The notes: generated by a model from the letters alone, not told the origin. Positions 38,360 through 47,188 are shown, counted from the stretch's first letter. The stretch: 64,000 bases of DNA from Desulfovibrio sp. Marseille-P6017 (GCA_900604495.1 UWOR01000006.1:62001-126000); one strand, 5' to 3'. A program made the numbers and translations.

Positions 38360-38507
38360 AACTTCCTCCAAATTCAATTAAGTTTTATTACAATATTATT
38401 TTATATTTTAAATAACTTTGCTTCCATCCATTAACCTTACAGTATTTATATCTAATATAACATTTATGTAACATTGTACAAAGCTTATTAATAGTAATAT
38501 AATATCT

Positions 38508-38801
38508 TTATAAATAAAAAGATATCGTAACTAGTACTTTACTTGTTACCCTTGCTATTACATTGTGTTCTACTCTTGCATCAAAAGGTAAAAAATCCCC
38601 TTCTCTTAATTCAAATTTTTCTCCGCCTACAAATTCTATATCTATAATACCATCTAAAACTTGTATAGTCGCATAACCATTATGTGAATGATTTGGAAGT
38701 CCTTTATCTTTTTCAAATTTAAAAAATAAGGTTTTAAATTTTTCATTTACTACTAAAAACTCTCTATTTGTATCTATTTTATTTATATTTATAGGATTCA
38801 T
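38508..38801 (-). CDS. small cupin-domain protein
   Basis: 97 residues from MNPININKIDTNREF. The frame opens at 38816, but GGAGG inside those codons sets the start at 38801. Single cupin fold: PNHSHNGYATIQVLDGIIDIEF carries the HxH metal pair, EGDFLPFDARVEHNV carries the late His. Last gene of a three-gene operon with hemerythrin and a 212-aa unknown, 18 bp after the hemerythrin stop. Probably metal-binding; a role in redox or nitrosative stress is inferred from its neighbours. Confidence 0.8.
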   Translation of the reverse strand: MNPININKIDTNREFLVVNEKFKTLFFKFEKDKGLPNHSHNGYATIQVLDGIIDIEFVGGEKFELREGDFLPFDARVEHNVIARVTSKVLVTISFYL

Positions 38802-38819
38802 ATTAATTACCTCCATATT

Positions 38820-39371
38820 TTATTTAACATATTTATTTTCTAAGTTTTTTAGTATTAATATACATCTATCCTTAACATTTAAGTTATTTTCTTCAAATTC
38901 TATACACTCTTCATTTATTGTGCTTAATATACTTTTATCTAGTTCTCTTTGTGCAAACTTATATATGACTTTATCTTCTTTATCAATATGTCTTTCTAGT
39001 AAATGCGTATAAGATATAGCATTTGCTATTACATCTAACTTAGATTCTTCATAACCTGACTTTAAGTTTACTAAAGCTTGTTTTAAGTCTCTTATATATA
39101 ATCTACCTAATTCATGTTCTACAAGCATTCCATTTTTTATAACTCTTTCAGCTACCTCCCCTAAGTTTTCAATCATCTTATTAAAAAGCATCTTTTCTTC
39201 TTTTTTATGATGATGAGCATCCGCATAATTTGATATAAAATCTATTATTAATTCAAAATCATAATAATTTATATCTTCACCTTGCAATACTTTAAAACTT
39301 ACAGCTCTAACTACTTTTAGCATACGTTTTATATATTGATGTTCTTCATTCATTATTTCTATTGCATTCAT
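38820..39371 (-). CDS. hemerythrin domain-containing protein
   Basis: 183 residues, a four-helix HHE cation-binding domain. Iron ligands are visible as EEHQYIKRML (His11 region), DAHHHKKEEKMLF, EHELGRL, and THLLERHIDKEDKVIY. Relatives bind a di-iron centre and act in O2, NO or iron-sulfur repair responses. GGGAG precedes the ATG. Middle gene of the operon, 37 bp after the 212-aa gene, and close to the hcp pseudogene, which also belongs to NO defence. Confidence 0.88.
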   Translation of the reverse strand: MNAIEIMNEEHQYIKRMLKVVRAVSFKVLQGEDINYYDFELIIDFISNYADAHHHKKEEKMLFNKMIENLGEVAERVIKNGMLVEHELGRLYIRDLKQALVNLKSGYEESKLDVIANAISYTHLLERHIDKEDKVIYKFAQRELDKSILSTINEECIEFEENNLNVKDRCILILKNLENKYVK

Positions 39372-39408
39372 TCGAAATCTCCCTGTTGTATATTATTTTT
39401 GTATACTT

Positions 39409-40047
39409 TTAATTTTTCTTACTTATAACATAAGTTTTATCTTCTTTTTCAATATAATTAAAATTACTATTAACTTCACTTACAAAAGCTTTTATCCATA
39501 AATTTCTTAATTTATAGAATATATCAACATCAATATTTTCTTTATCCCATATATCTTTGTGTACACATATTCTTCTTATCCATTCTACTTTATCATCTTC
39601 TGAAGTTATTATTTGATTTACTCTATCGCATGGCATACCATCTAATATATAGTCATTAATACTTGTATATATTTCTGTCGCAGTTGTAAGATTTTTACTT
39701 TGTTTAACTTCTTTAGCTGCTTTAATACCTTGAAATGTATATATTTTTTCTATTTTTGCTAGTGAATTTTCATTATTTTTTAATATAGATTTTGTTAATA
39801 TAGCCATTCTTCCTTCTGCTGAATGTATTTTACTTTGTAACCATCCGTGTATATTACCAGTATCTATCATATCTTCTAAATTTTTATTTGGAAGTTTTTC
39901 TTCATATTTTAGATTAATTTCATTTGTTAAACTTTCTATATCTAAACCTTCATTTTTAGCTAATTTAATTATTTCATCTTCTAATCCTTCAAACCATAAT
40001 ATTTTATTAAATAACCAATAATGTATCTTTCCTAAAAATAAACTCAT
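39409..40047 (-). CDS. uncharacterised 212-aa protein, first gene of the hemerythrin operon
   Basis: I do not recognise a family. The protein is soluble and mostly helical: MSLFLGKIHYWLFNKILWFE at the start, then an acidic helix, NIHGWLQSKIHSAEGRM, a Lys-rich central part, and DGMPCDRVNQIITSEDDKVEW with WIKAFV near the end. Two internal blocks each combine Ile-His with Trp-Leu (residues 8-12 and about 70-73), suggesting a His-containing pocket. AGGAGG precedes the ATG. Its promoter bears two palindromes (40104-40175). Co-transcription with hemerythrin and cupin suggests a metal or NO-stress role. Confidence 0.7.
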   Translation of the reverse strand: MSLFLGKIHYWLFNKILWFEGLEDEIIKLAKNEGLDIESLTNEINLKYEEKLPNKNLEDMIDTGNIHGWLQSKIHSAEGRMAILTKSILKNNENSLAKIEKIYTFQGIKAAKEVKQSKNLTTATEIYTSINDYILDGMPCDRVNQIITSEDDKVEWIRRICVHKDIWDKENIDVDIFYKLRNLWIKAFVSEVNSNFNYIEKEDKTYVISKKN

Positions 40048-40103
40048 TTTTATTCCTCCTATTTTAAAGTGTATTTTATATACTCTTTTATTTTCTTAAT
40101 TTA

Positions 40104-40175
40104 AGTAATCACATTTGTGATTACTGTAATTGAATATATAATAGTTTAGTTTATATTTCTGTAACATAAGTTACA
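40104..40175 (-). promoter_or_regulatory. promoter of the hemerythrin operon with two palindromes
   Basis: TGTAAC-ATAA-GTTACA (40160-40175) is a perfect Crp-family-type dyad resembling the clostridial HcpR site. A TATTAT-type -10 lies at about 40138-40143, placing the dyad near -40. Downstream, AGTAATCACA and TGTGATTACT (40104-40113 and 40116-40125) form a 22-bp perfect palindrome at or just past the expected transcription start, where a repressor could bind. Confidence 0.55.
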
Positions 40176-40190
40176 AATTTTAATAAAATA

Positions 40191-40248
40191 AAAAATAACT
40201 GTACCTAGGAATTTAAATTATTCAAATTCTTATTCTACAGTTATTTTT
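40191..40248 (-). terminator. terminator after hcp
   Basis: AAAAATAACTGTA and TACAGTTATTTTT arms with a further partly paired interior, 37 bp after the hcp stop; T-rich on the minus strand. Confidence 0.75.
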
Positions 40249-40284
40249 AGAGCTTAATTATACATAATTAAATAACATATATTT

Positions 40285-41961
40285 TTATTTTAATCCTTGT
40301 TGTAAGCAAGTTTTTAAATCATCGTCTGGTGTACTTATTGTTCTTAAATCAAATGTATCAACTAAATATTGAAGTACATTAGGGCTTAAGAATGCAGGAA
40401 GTGTAGGTCCTAGGTATATTCCTTTTATTCCAAGAGATAATAATGCTAATAAATCTGCTACTGCTTTTTGTTCATACCAAGATATTATTAACGATAATGG
40501 TAATCCATTTACATCAGTTCCAAAAGCATCTGCAAGTGCTGTTGCAATTCTAACTGCTGAATAAGCATCATTACATTGACCAACATCTAATAGTCTTGGA
40601 AGCCCTGCTACTTCTCCAAATTCTAGTTTATTGAATCTATATTTACCACAAGCTAATGTAAGTATCACACAATCTTTTGGTACTTTTTTAGCAAATTCAG
40701 TATAATAATTTCTTCCAGGTCTTGCTCCATCGCATCCACCTATTAAGAAGAAATGTCTTATTTTACCTTCTTTAACTGCATTAACGATTTCTTCTGCATG
40801 AGAAAGTGTTGCATGATGTCCAAATCCTACTAATATTTCATGAGGTTCTTGATCTTCTTCATATCCACCAAGTTCTAGAGCTTTTTCTATTATTGGAGTA
40901 AAATCTTTTTTACCGTCTTCATTTACGCTTATGTATTGTACTCCGTCCCATCCTACTACACTTGTCGTAAAAATTCTATCTTTATATGTTTCTCTAGGTC
41001 TCATTAAACAGTTAGTTGTCATTAATATACATCCAGGTATATTATCAAATTCTTTTTGTTGGTCTTGCCATGCTCCACCAAAGTTACCTACTAAATGAGG
41101 ATATTTTTTTAATTCTGGATATACATGACAAGGTATCATTTCACCATGTGTATATATATTTATTCCTTTACCTTCTGTTTGTTCAAGTAACATTTGTAAA
41201 TCCCATAAATCATGTCCTGATACTACTATAAATGGACCTTTTTTCATATGCACATTTACTTTATGTGGTGATGGATTTTTATAAACTGTAGTATTAGCTT
41301 CATCTAACTTTTTCATAACAGCAACACTCATATCTCCAGTTCTCATAGTCCATCTTATTAATTCTTCTACACCTAAATTATCATCAGTTGTTGCTTCTAA
41401 TACTCTTATGTAAAAATTATCTACTTGATCATCATAATATCCAAGTTCTCTTGCTTGATGACCATATGCTGATATTCCTTTTAAACCATATACTATAGTT
41501 TGTCTTAATGATCGTATATCTGGGTCTAATTGTTAATCATACATTATACCTGCTTTTTTTGCATCTTTTAACATTTCAGCCTTTGTATCACTTAAGTTAT
41601 ATGTAGCATGTTCTGTATTATTTTTTATGATTCCAACTTTACTTCTTAAAGTTTCTTTTATCTTTTGAGACTCCTTTAACATTTTTACATGTACATCTGC
41701 ATCAAAATTTACATTAGTTAAAGTTGTAAATAATGAATTTTCTACAAAACTAACTATATCTTTATCTACATTTTCACCTTTTTCAACTATTTATTTTGCA
41801 TAACAACTTATTCCTTTTATTTGAAATATAAGTAAATCTTGAAGTACTGCTATTTCAGGTGTTTTACCACAAACACCAATCTTAGTACATCCTTTTCCTC
41901 CAGCTGTTTGCTCACATTGATAGCAAAACATTGGATATTCTATTGCCATGTTATTCTCCAT
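40285..41961 (-). pseudogene. hcp: hydroxylamine reductase / hybrid-cluster protein, two in-frame stops
   Basis: A 558-codon hybrid-cluster protein gene, full length. It starts [20 protein letters not shown] at 41961 behind GGAG, with the N-terminal Fe-S cluster Cys pattern ([16 protein letters not shown]). In-frame TAA codons interrupt it at 41791-41793 (YAK-stop-IVEKG) and 41533-41535 (MYD-stop-QLDPD). The frame is otherwise unbroken, and the C-terminal 353 residues (from 41346) hold the hybrid-cluster segments VSGHDLWDL, TTNCLMRP, GGCDGARPGRNYY, LTLACGKYRF and LDVGQCND. Hcp reduces NO or hydroxylamine. Both stops fall where a Glu is plausible (GAA to TAA); this is inferred without an alignment. 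Confidence 0.88.
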
Positions 41962-42055
41962 ATTTATTTCTCCTTATATATTTTTAAGTACTAATTTATA
42001 ATTCCCTAAATCTGTATAAAATATATATTACTATTATGATTTTCGTATAAATAAA

Positions 42056-42089
42056 AAAAATCGATGGAAAAACTTATCCATCGATTTTT
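42056..42089 (-). terminator. terminator of the citDEF operon
   Basis: Perfect 12-bp arms AAAAATCGATGG and CCATCGATTTTT around a ten-base loop, ten bases after the citF stop, with an A/T run on the far side. Confidence 0.88.
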
Positions 42090-42098
42090 ATACTTAAT

Positions 42099-43667
42099 CT
42101 ACTTTTTTATTTTTCTTATAGTGTCTATGATGCTTCCATCTCTGTATTCAACTACAGCAACTACTTCATCTGTAAACTCTATTTCTTTTGGTGTTCCAAC
42201 TAATCTTGTAGCCATAGCTCTTAATTCTTCCATAGTTATTAATGGAAGGTTAGCAGCTTTGAACTTTTCTAATAAGTCTTTTCTACCTGGGTTAACAGTT
42301 ACTCCGTAATCTGTAACAACTACGTCTACTGTACTTCCTGGAGTTACAACAGTTGTAACCTTATCTATTATTGTAGATAATCTACCTCTTGTTAGTGGTG
42401 CAACAAGTATAGACATTTTAGCCATTGCAGCTGTATCACTGTGTCCACCTGACGCTGCTCTTATAACTCCATCAGAACCAGATATTACGTTAACATTGAA
42501 ATCTGTATCTATTTCAAGAGCTGATAATATAACAAAGTCTAATTTGTTAACAGCTGCCGATTTATTTCCTATAGAAGCGTAGAAGTCAGCACTTACTTCA
42601 ACGTGTTTTTCATTTCTTCCTACTGATTCAGCTGCAGTTAAGTCGAAACTTTGTGTATCAAATAACTGATCAACTAAACCTTCTTCTAATAACTCTACCA
42701 TTGGTGCTGTTATACCACCTAATGCATAGCTTAACTTTATATCTCTTTTCTTTATTTCTTCTTTAACGAATCTAGTAACAGCAAGTGATGCTCCACCAGA
42801 ACCAGTTTGCATTGAGAATCCATCTACGAATAATCCAGAAGCTTTCATAACATCTACAACTCTCTTAGCTTGTAATAACTCTTTAGGGTTATTTGTAAAT
42901 CTAGTAGCTCCAGACATTATTCCTGAAGAATCTCCAACTTCATCAACTACTGCAACATAGTCAACTTGAGTTTGAGGTATACTTTGTGGGAAATTTGGAT
43001 AAGGAACTAATGTATCAGTTACAACTACAACTTTTTCAGCATATTGTGCATCAACCTTAGCATATCCCATAGCACCACATATAGATTTTCCTTTAACACC
43101 GTTAGCGTTCCCCATGCAGTCGGCTGAAGATGCAGCTAAAAATGCTACGTCTATTTTAACATCTCCTGAAGATATGGCTCTTGCTCTACCTCCATGAGAA
43201 CGTATAACAGCTGGATATTCAAGTATTCCTTCAGAAACAGCTTGAGCTAATTTTCCTCTAAGTCCTGAAGTTTCTATTCTATTTACGACACCGTTTTCAA
43301 TGTGAGCAACAAGACCATTATGAGCACTTGTTAATGAAGAAGCAGCTATTCTTAAGTTTTTAACTCCCATTTCTGCTAATATATCAACAACTTGCATTAA
43401 TAACTTATCCCCAGCTCTAAAATGGTGGTGGAAAGATATTGTCATTCCATCTTTTATTTCACATTTTTCTATAGCTTCTCTTAAAGAAGAAACTAATTTT
43501 GTTCTTCTTACGTGCTCCTTTAAGTTGTCACTGTCAACATTACCTAATTTATCAGCACTTAAACTACTAAATGGTGCAACGTAAGCTTTTCTATTTTCAT
43601 AACCTTTTATGTTTTTTAACATTTCGTCGTTTACTCTTTTAGTTTGCATATTAATTTTCACCTCCAA
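42099..43667 (-). CDS. citF: citrate lyase subunit alpha (citrate CoA-transferase)
   Basis: 522 residues, the alpha subunit that exchanges the acetyl group on the acyl carrier subunit for citrate. Family blocks include MTISFHHHFRAGDKLLMQV near residue 100, AIRASGGHSDTAAMAKMSIL-like sequence (IRAASGGHSDTAAMAK) and VDVVVTDYGVTVNPGR near the C terminus. Length matches CitF. It overlaps citE by 17 bp. It ends the citDEF operon before a strong terminator and acts in cytosolic citrate fermentation to acetate and oxaloacetate. Confidence 0.94.
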   Translation of the reverse strand: MEVKINMQTKRVNDEMLKNIKGYENRKAYVAPFSSLSADKLGNVDSDNLKEHVRRTKLVSSLREAIEKCEIKDGMTISFHHHFRAGDKLLMQVVDILAEMGVKNLRIAASSLTSAHNGLVAHIENGVVNRIETSGLRGKLAQAVSEGILEYPAVIRSHGGRARAISSGDVKIDVAFLAASSADCMGNANGVKGKSICGAMGYAKVDAQYAEKVVVVTDTLVPYPNFPQSIPQTQVDYVAVVDEVGDSSGIMSGATRFTNNPKELLQAKRVVDVMKASGLFVDGFSMQTGSGGASLAVTRFVKEEIKKRDIKLSYALGGITAPMVELLEEGLVDQLFDTQSFDLTAAESVGRNEKHVEVSADFYASIGNKSAAVNKLDFVILSALEIDTDFNVNVISGSDGVIRAASGGHSDTAAMAKMSILVAPLTRGRLSTIIDKVTTVVTPGSTVDVVVTDYGVTVNPGRKDLLEKFKAANLPLITMEELRAMATRLVGTPKEIEFTDEVVAVVEYRDGSIIDTIRKIKK

Positions 43668-44553
43668 CTAATACACCTGCAGCTTCAGCAAGTTGTAACA
43701 CTCTTTGAGCTCTTTCTATTATTGGTTTATCTACCATCTTACCATCAACTGTAAATACCCCTAAGTTATTCTTTAAAGCTTCAGCTGTAGCATCAACTAT
43801 TTTTTGAGCCTTAGCTATTTCTTTTTCACTTGGAGTGTAAACATCATGTATAAGTTCAACTTGTCTTGGATGTATAAGTGACTTACCACCGAATCCCATT
43901 CTCTTTATAAGGTTAGCCTCTTTTAAGAATCCTTCATCGTTATTAACGTCAGCATAAACTGTATCTAATACTTCAAGTCCGCAAGCACGACCTGCCATAG
44001 CTATCATTCCTCTAGCTACGAATAATTCGTCACCTTCTGGAGTTCTTGTAGTTTTCATACTTGTTACAAAGTCTTCTCCACTTAATGCCATACCTATTAA
44101 TCTCTTAGTTGGAGATTTAGCTATATTAAAGCAGTTCATTACTCCTAGAGCAGTTTCTATAGCAACCATTATTTTAGTGCTACCAACTTCCATTCCACAT
44201 GCTTTTTCTATTTTTTCTATTTCAGCATCTACTGCCATAACATCTTCTACAGATTCAGTCATAGGTATTCTTACAACTTCAACACCAGCACTTACTACAG
44301 CAGCTAAGTCTTCTTGCCAGAACTCTGTAGCAAGTCCATTTATACGAACTACAGTTTCTATTCCTAATTCTTTATAGTATTCTCCAAGTTTTTTTAACAT
44401 GTTATGTACTAAAAATCTTGCAGAATCTTTTTCTGTTATTGCAATAGCATCTTCTAAGTCAAACATTACTGAGTCTGGCTTATATATATGAACATCTCTT
44501 ATTATTCCAGGATTATTTCCAGGAACAAATAGCATCGAACGTCTTAATTTCAT
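43651..44553 (-). CDS. citE: citrate lyase subunit beta (citryl-ACP lyase)
   Basis: 300 residues of the HpcH/HpaI aldolase superfamily. MKLRRSMLFVPGNNPGII and SVMFDLEDAIAITEKDSAR carry the substrate and Mg-binding region. ETVVRINGLATEFW, KIMVAIETALGVMN, GEDFVTSM and GFGGKSLIHPRQVELIH are all typical of CitE. It cleaves citryl-ACP to acetyl-ACP and oxaloacetate. It lies 12 bp after citD and overlaps citF. Confidence 0.94.
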   Translation of the reverse strand: MKLRRSMLFVPGNNPGIIRDVHIYKPDSVMFDLEDAIAITEKDSARFLVHNMLKKLGEYYKELGIETVVRINGLATEFWQEDLAAVVSAGVEVVRIPMTESVEDVMAVDAEIEKIEKACGMEVGSTKIMVAIETALGVMNCFNIAKSPTKRLIGMALSGEDFVTSMKTTRTPEGDELFVARGMIAMAGRACGLEVLDTVYADVNNDEGFLKEANLIKRMGFGGKSLIHPRQVELIHDVYTPSEKEIAKAQKIVDATAEALKNNLGVFTVDGKMVDKPIIERAQRVLQLAEAAGVLVGGEN

Positions 44554-44565
44554 TTTTATATCTCC

Positions 44566-44850
44566 TTATCTCCACTTATAGTCATTATTTTGAGCAGATC
44601 TATATACTGCAGCCTGTACTCTACTTATTATTACAGGATCTATAGCCCCTTTGTCATTTGCAAATACTTTTGCATTTTCTACATTTAAAGATTCTAGTGT
44701 TTTTTTTATAACAGTTTCAATTTGCTCTCCAAACTGAGCCATTACTGTACTCTCAAGTTCAATAACTATTCCATTATCATTTGGCTCTAATATAATTTGA
44801 ATATCACTTGATTCTAGTGTACCAGCAGTAGCCGTAACTAATAATTCCAT
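44566..44850 (-). CDS. citD: citrate lyase acyl carrier protein (gamma subunit)
   Basis: 94 residues from MELLVTATAGTLESSD. The frame opens at 44883, but AAAGGAG at the right distance sets ATG 44850, which also places the prosthetic-group serine at residue 14 as in known CitD. FANDKGAIDPVIISRVQAAV is the conserved C-terminal part. It carries the phosphoribosyl-dephospho-CoA arm. First gene of citDEF; the ligase and arm-synthesis genes (citC, citX, citG) are not in the window. Confidence 0.93.
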   Translation of the reverse strand: MELLVTATAGTLESSDIQIILEPNDNGIVIELESTVMAQFGEQIETVIKKTLESLNVENAKVFANDKGAIDPVIISRVQAAVYRSAQNNDYKWR

Positions 44851-44982
44851 ACTTTTTCTCCTTTTTGACTTCATATTTAACAATTATATGTATACATTTT
44901 TTTATTTTTGTATACATTCTCTATTACCCCTAATATATCAATTTATGAATAATTAGTAAAATAGTATAATTTTATAATTATT

Positions 44983-44999
44983 CATTCCATTTTGGAATG
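44983..44999. promoter_or_regulatory. palindromic operator between citD and the LysR gene
   Basis: CATTCCA-TTT-TGGAATG, perfect seven-bp arms, in the 237-bp space between the divergent citDEF operon and its LysR gene. Suitable as a LysR-family recognition site. Confidence 0.55.
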
Positions 45000-45087
45000 G
45001 TTGTAAAATATTAATATCTTTTGATTTGAATGTTATAATATTTATGACATACATATTTAATAAACTTCTAGAAGGGATGAATTTAAC

Positions 45088-45948
45088 TTGAACGAAAAAG
45101 ATTACGAGATTATATTAACTTTGCACGAAACTAAAAATATAACAAAAGCTGCAAATAAGCTTTATTTAACACAACCAACTTTAACAAAAAGAATAAAAAA
45201 TATAGAATCAGAACTAGGATTTGAACTTATATTGCGCTCAAAAAAAGGAGTCTTATTTACTCCTTTCGGAGAATCTATAGTACCCTATATAAAAACAATT
45301 AACTCCAGCATAAAAGATATGAAGGAGTATATATCTTCTAATAAAGGAACTATTAGTGGCAATTTAAACATAGGAGTTTCTGTAAACTATGCAAATTATA
45401 AACTTCCACCTGTTATTAGAGACTTTACTCTAAATTATCCAAATGTAAATATTAAAATGATTGTAAGTAAAAGTATAAATATATTTAACATGTTAAAAAA
45501 TGACGAAATTTCTATTGCTATAGTTAGAGGCGACTTTAATTGGGATGAGGGAAAAATACCTTTAAAAGAGGAACAAGTTTACTTTGTTTACCAAAATGAA
45601 TTCGATATTGATAATCTTAATTCTCTACCATATATTAATCGGCATACTGACGCTGCTTTTCAAAGTTTAATAAAGAAATGGTTTAATGAAAATAATCTGC
45701 TTATGAATTCATCTAGATTAGATATTGATAATATAGAGGTTATTTTGGAAATGTGTGAAGCTGGTATAGGTTGGAGTGTCCTTCCACAAGTTTGTTTAGA
45801 TAAGTTTGAAGGCTATAAAAAGCCTTTATATTTTAATGATGGTACTCCTTTTGTAAGAAATTCTTATATTTTATATAAAAATTCTTATTATAAGTTTCCA
45901 CAAGTTGAGCTATTTATTAGAACTATACTTTCTAACAAAGATAATTAA
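45088..45948 (+). CDS. LysR family transcriptional regulator (probable citrate lyase operon regulator)
   Basis: 286 residues. The winged helix is ILTLHETKNITKAANKLYL, TQPTLTKRIKNIESELGFEL. The effector domain begins GNLNIGVSVNYANYKLPPVI and ends near LFIRTILSNK. TTG start, with an AAGGGATG site upstream; the ATG at 45077 is in a different, short frame. Divergent from citDEF, with a palindrome between them, so it probably activates citrate fermentation genes. A remnant of a similar regulator lies at 11457-12052. Confidence 0.87.
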   Translation: MNEKDYEIILTLHETKNITKAANKLYLTQPTLTKRIKNIESELGFELILRSKKGVLFTPFGESIVPYIKTINSSIKDMKEYISSNKGTISGNLNIGVSVNYANYKLPPVIRDFTLNYPNVNIKMIVSKSINIFNMLKNDEISIAIVRGDFNWDEGKIPLKEEQVYFVYQNEFDIDNLNSLPYINRHTDAAFQSLIKKWFNENNLLMNSSRLDIDNIEVILEMCEAGIGWSVLPQVCLDKFEGYKKPLYFNDGTPFVRNSYILYKNSYYKFPQVELFIRTILSNKDN

Positions 45949-45989
45949 AACTTTGTTTTACCTAGTTTACTTTTGCATTCTTTGTTTTT

Positions 45990-46001
45990 GGACAATTGTC
46001 C
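45990..46001. promoter_or_regulatory. palindrome upstream of the Crp-family gene
   Basis: GGACAATTGTCC, a perfect 12-bp dyad 80 bp before the start codon. Possibly autoregulatory; no consensus recognised. Confidence 0.35.
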
Positions 46002-46081
46002 CTAATTTATTGTCTATATCTTGTTTATAATAAGTTATATGATATAATTTGTTTACATTATATTTAATAAGGAGAATACAT

Positions 46082-46753
46082 ATGAACAACTTATCTTATT
46101 TTTTAGATACTTGTCCTAATTATATAAAAAATAACTTTATTAATTTAACATTTAATACTTTTGATAAGATCTTATCACAAAATGAAACTGCTAATTTTGT
46201 ATATATAATAAAAAAAGGTAAGGTTAAAGTTTATTCTCTAACACCCACTGGAATTAAATATTTAGAAAACATTTATTGTGAAAATGAATTATTCGGTGAA
46301 TTAGAAGTTTTTATTGATAAACCAATACTAAACTATGTAGAAGCAATTGAACCTTGTGATGTTATTAAAATACCTAAAAATTATTTTTTAGAATGGGTTA
46401 AATCTGATAGTGATTTTTCTTTATATATAAATATTCAACTTTCTCAGAGAATGTATCATACATCTATTAATAGTAAGGCAAATATTGCTTATTCTCTAAA
46501 ACATAGATTACTTTTCTTTTTATGGAAGTTTTTAGATGAGTATGACTTAGATTTAGTCCATAAAGACATCTTAGTCGAAGGTGTTGGATCAAATATTAGA
46601 AGTGTTAATAGGGTTATAAAAGAGCTCATTGAGGATAATATCATCGAATATAATAAAGGGTTTATAAGAGTTAAGGATTTTGATAAGCTTGTTAATATGA
46701 TTTTTCCACCTAAAAGTAATCATTCTATATTAGACAACTTTAATGAAAATTAG
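46082..46753 (+). CDS. Crp/Fnr family transcriptional regulator
   Basis: 223 residues from MNNLSYFLDTCPNY. The frame opens at 46049, but AAGGAG sets the ATG at 46082. The cNMP-binding-like domain (about residues 15-120) has FVYIIKKGKVKVYS and CENELFGELEVFID. The C-terminal helix-turn-helix is compact (VEGVGSNIRSVNRVIKELIE). There is no N-terminal Cys cluster, so it is not an Fnr-type Fe-S sensor. It could be the factor for the HcpR-like site at 40160, but this is only positional inference. It is followed after 12 bp by cdd. Confidence 0.85.
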   Translation: MNNLSYFLDTCPNYIKNNFINLTFNTFDKILSQNETANFVYIIKKGKVKVYSLTPTGIKYLENIYCENELFGELEVFIDKPILNYVEAIEPCDVIKIPKNYFLEWVKSDSDFSLYINIQLSQRMYHTSINSKANIAYSLKHRLLFFLWKFLDEYDLDLVHKDILVEGVGSNIRSVNRVIKELIEDNIIEYNKGFIRVKDFDKLVNMIFPPKSNHSILDNFNEN

Positions 46754-46765
46754 GAGGACAATTAT

Positions 46766-47188
46766 ATGATTAATAAAAAGCTACTAATAGAAAAAGCATT
46801 TGATGCTCAAAAGTTTTGTTATACTCCATACTCAAACTTTAATGTAGGTGCAGCTTTACTTGGGGCTAGTGGTAAAATTTATCAAGGATGTAATATTGAA
46901 AATGCAGCATTCACTCCAACAAACTGTGCTGAGAGAACTGCTTTCTTTAAAGCGATTTCTGAAGGAGAAAAAGATTTTACTGCTATAGCAGTTGTAGGTA
47001 ATAAAGAAGGTGTAAAAGCTGGAGAAGGAGATTTTTGTGCTCCTTGTGCTGTATGTAGACAAGTAATGGCAGAGTTTTGTAATTTAAAAAATTTCAAAAT
47101 AATTATTGCAAAAAGCACAGATGAATATTTAGAATATACATTAGAAGAACTTTTACCATTGGCATTTACTGGTAAAAACTTAGACTAA
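46766..47188 (+). CDS. cdd: cytidine deaminase
   Basis: A 140-residue homotetrameric-type cytidine deaminase that converts cytidine or deoxycytidine to uridine in pyrimidine salvage. Zinc and catalytic motifs are complete: NIENAAFTPTNCAERTAFF (CAE) and CAPCAVCRQVMAEF (PCxxC). YTPYSNFNVGAALLG near the N terminus is the substrate loop. GGAGG precedes the ATG and overlaps the Crp-gene end. Confidence 0.95.
   Translation: MINKKLLIEKAFDAQKFCYTPYSNFNVGAALLGASGKIYQGCNIENAAFTPTNCAERTAFFKAISEGEKDFTAIAVVGNKEGVKAGEGDFCAPCAVCRQVMAEFCNLKNFKIIIAKSTDEYLEYTLEELLPLAFTGKNLD

Noticed and set aside
38465..38478. TGTAACATTGTACA as another HcpR-like site
   Set aside because: The dyad is imperfect and lies upstream of the decayed BceA-like gene; too weak to call in AT-rich DNA.
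40285..41961. Stop-codon reassignment or programmed read-through in hcp
   Set aside because: The stops are TAA, which ends nearly all genes here, and no read-through context or tRNA is seen; nonsense mutation or base error is simpler.
42000..42300. Plus-strand frame 42064-42309 across the citF end
   Set aside because: It overlaps the terminator and the C-terminal coding part of citF; no start signal.
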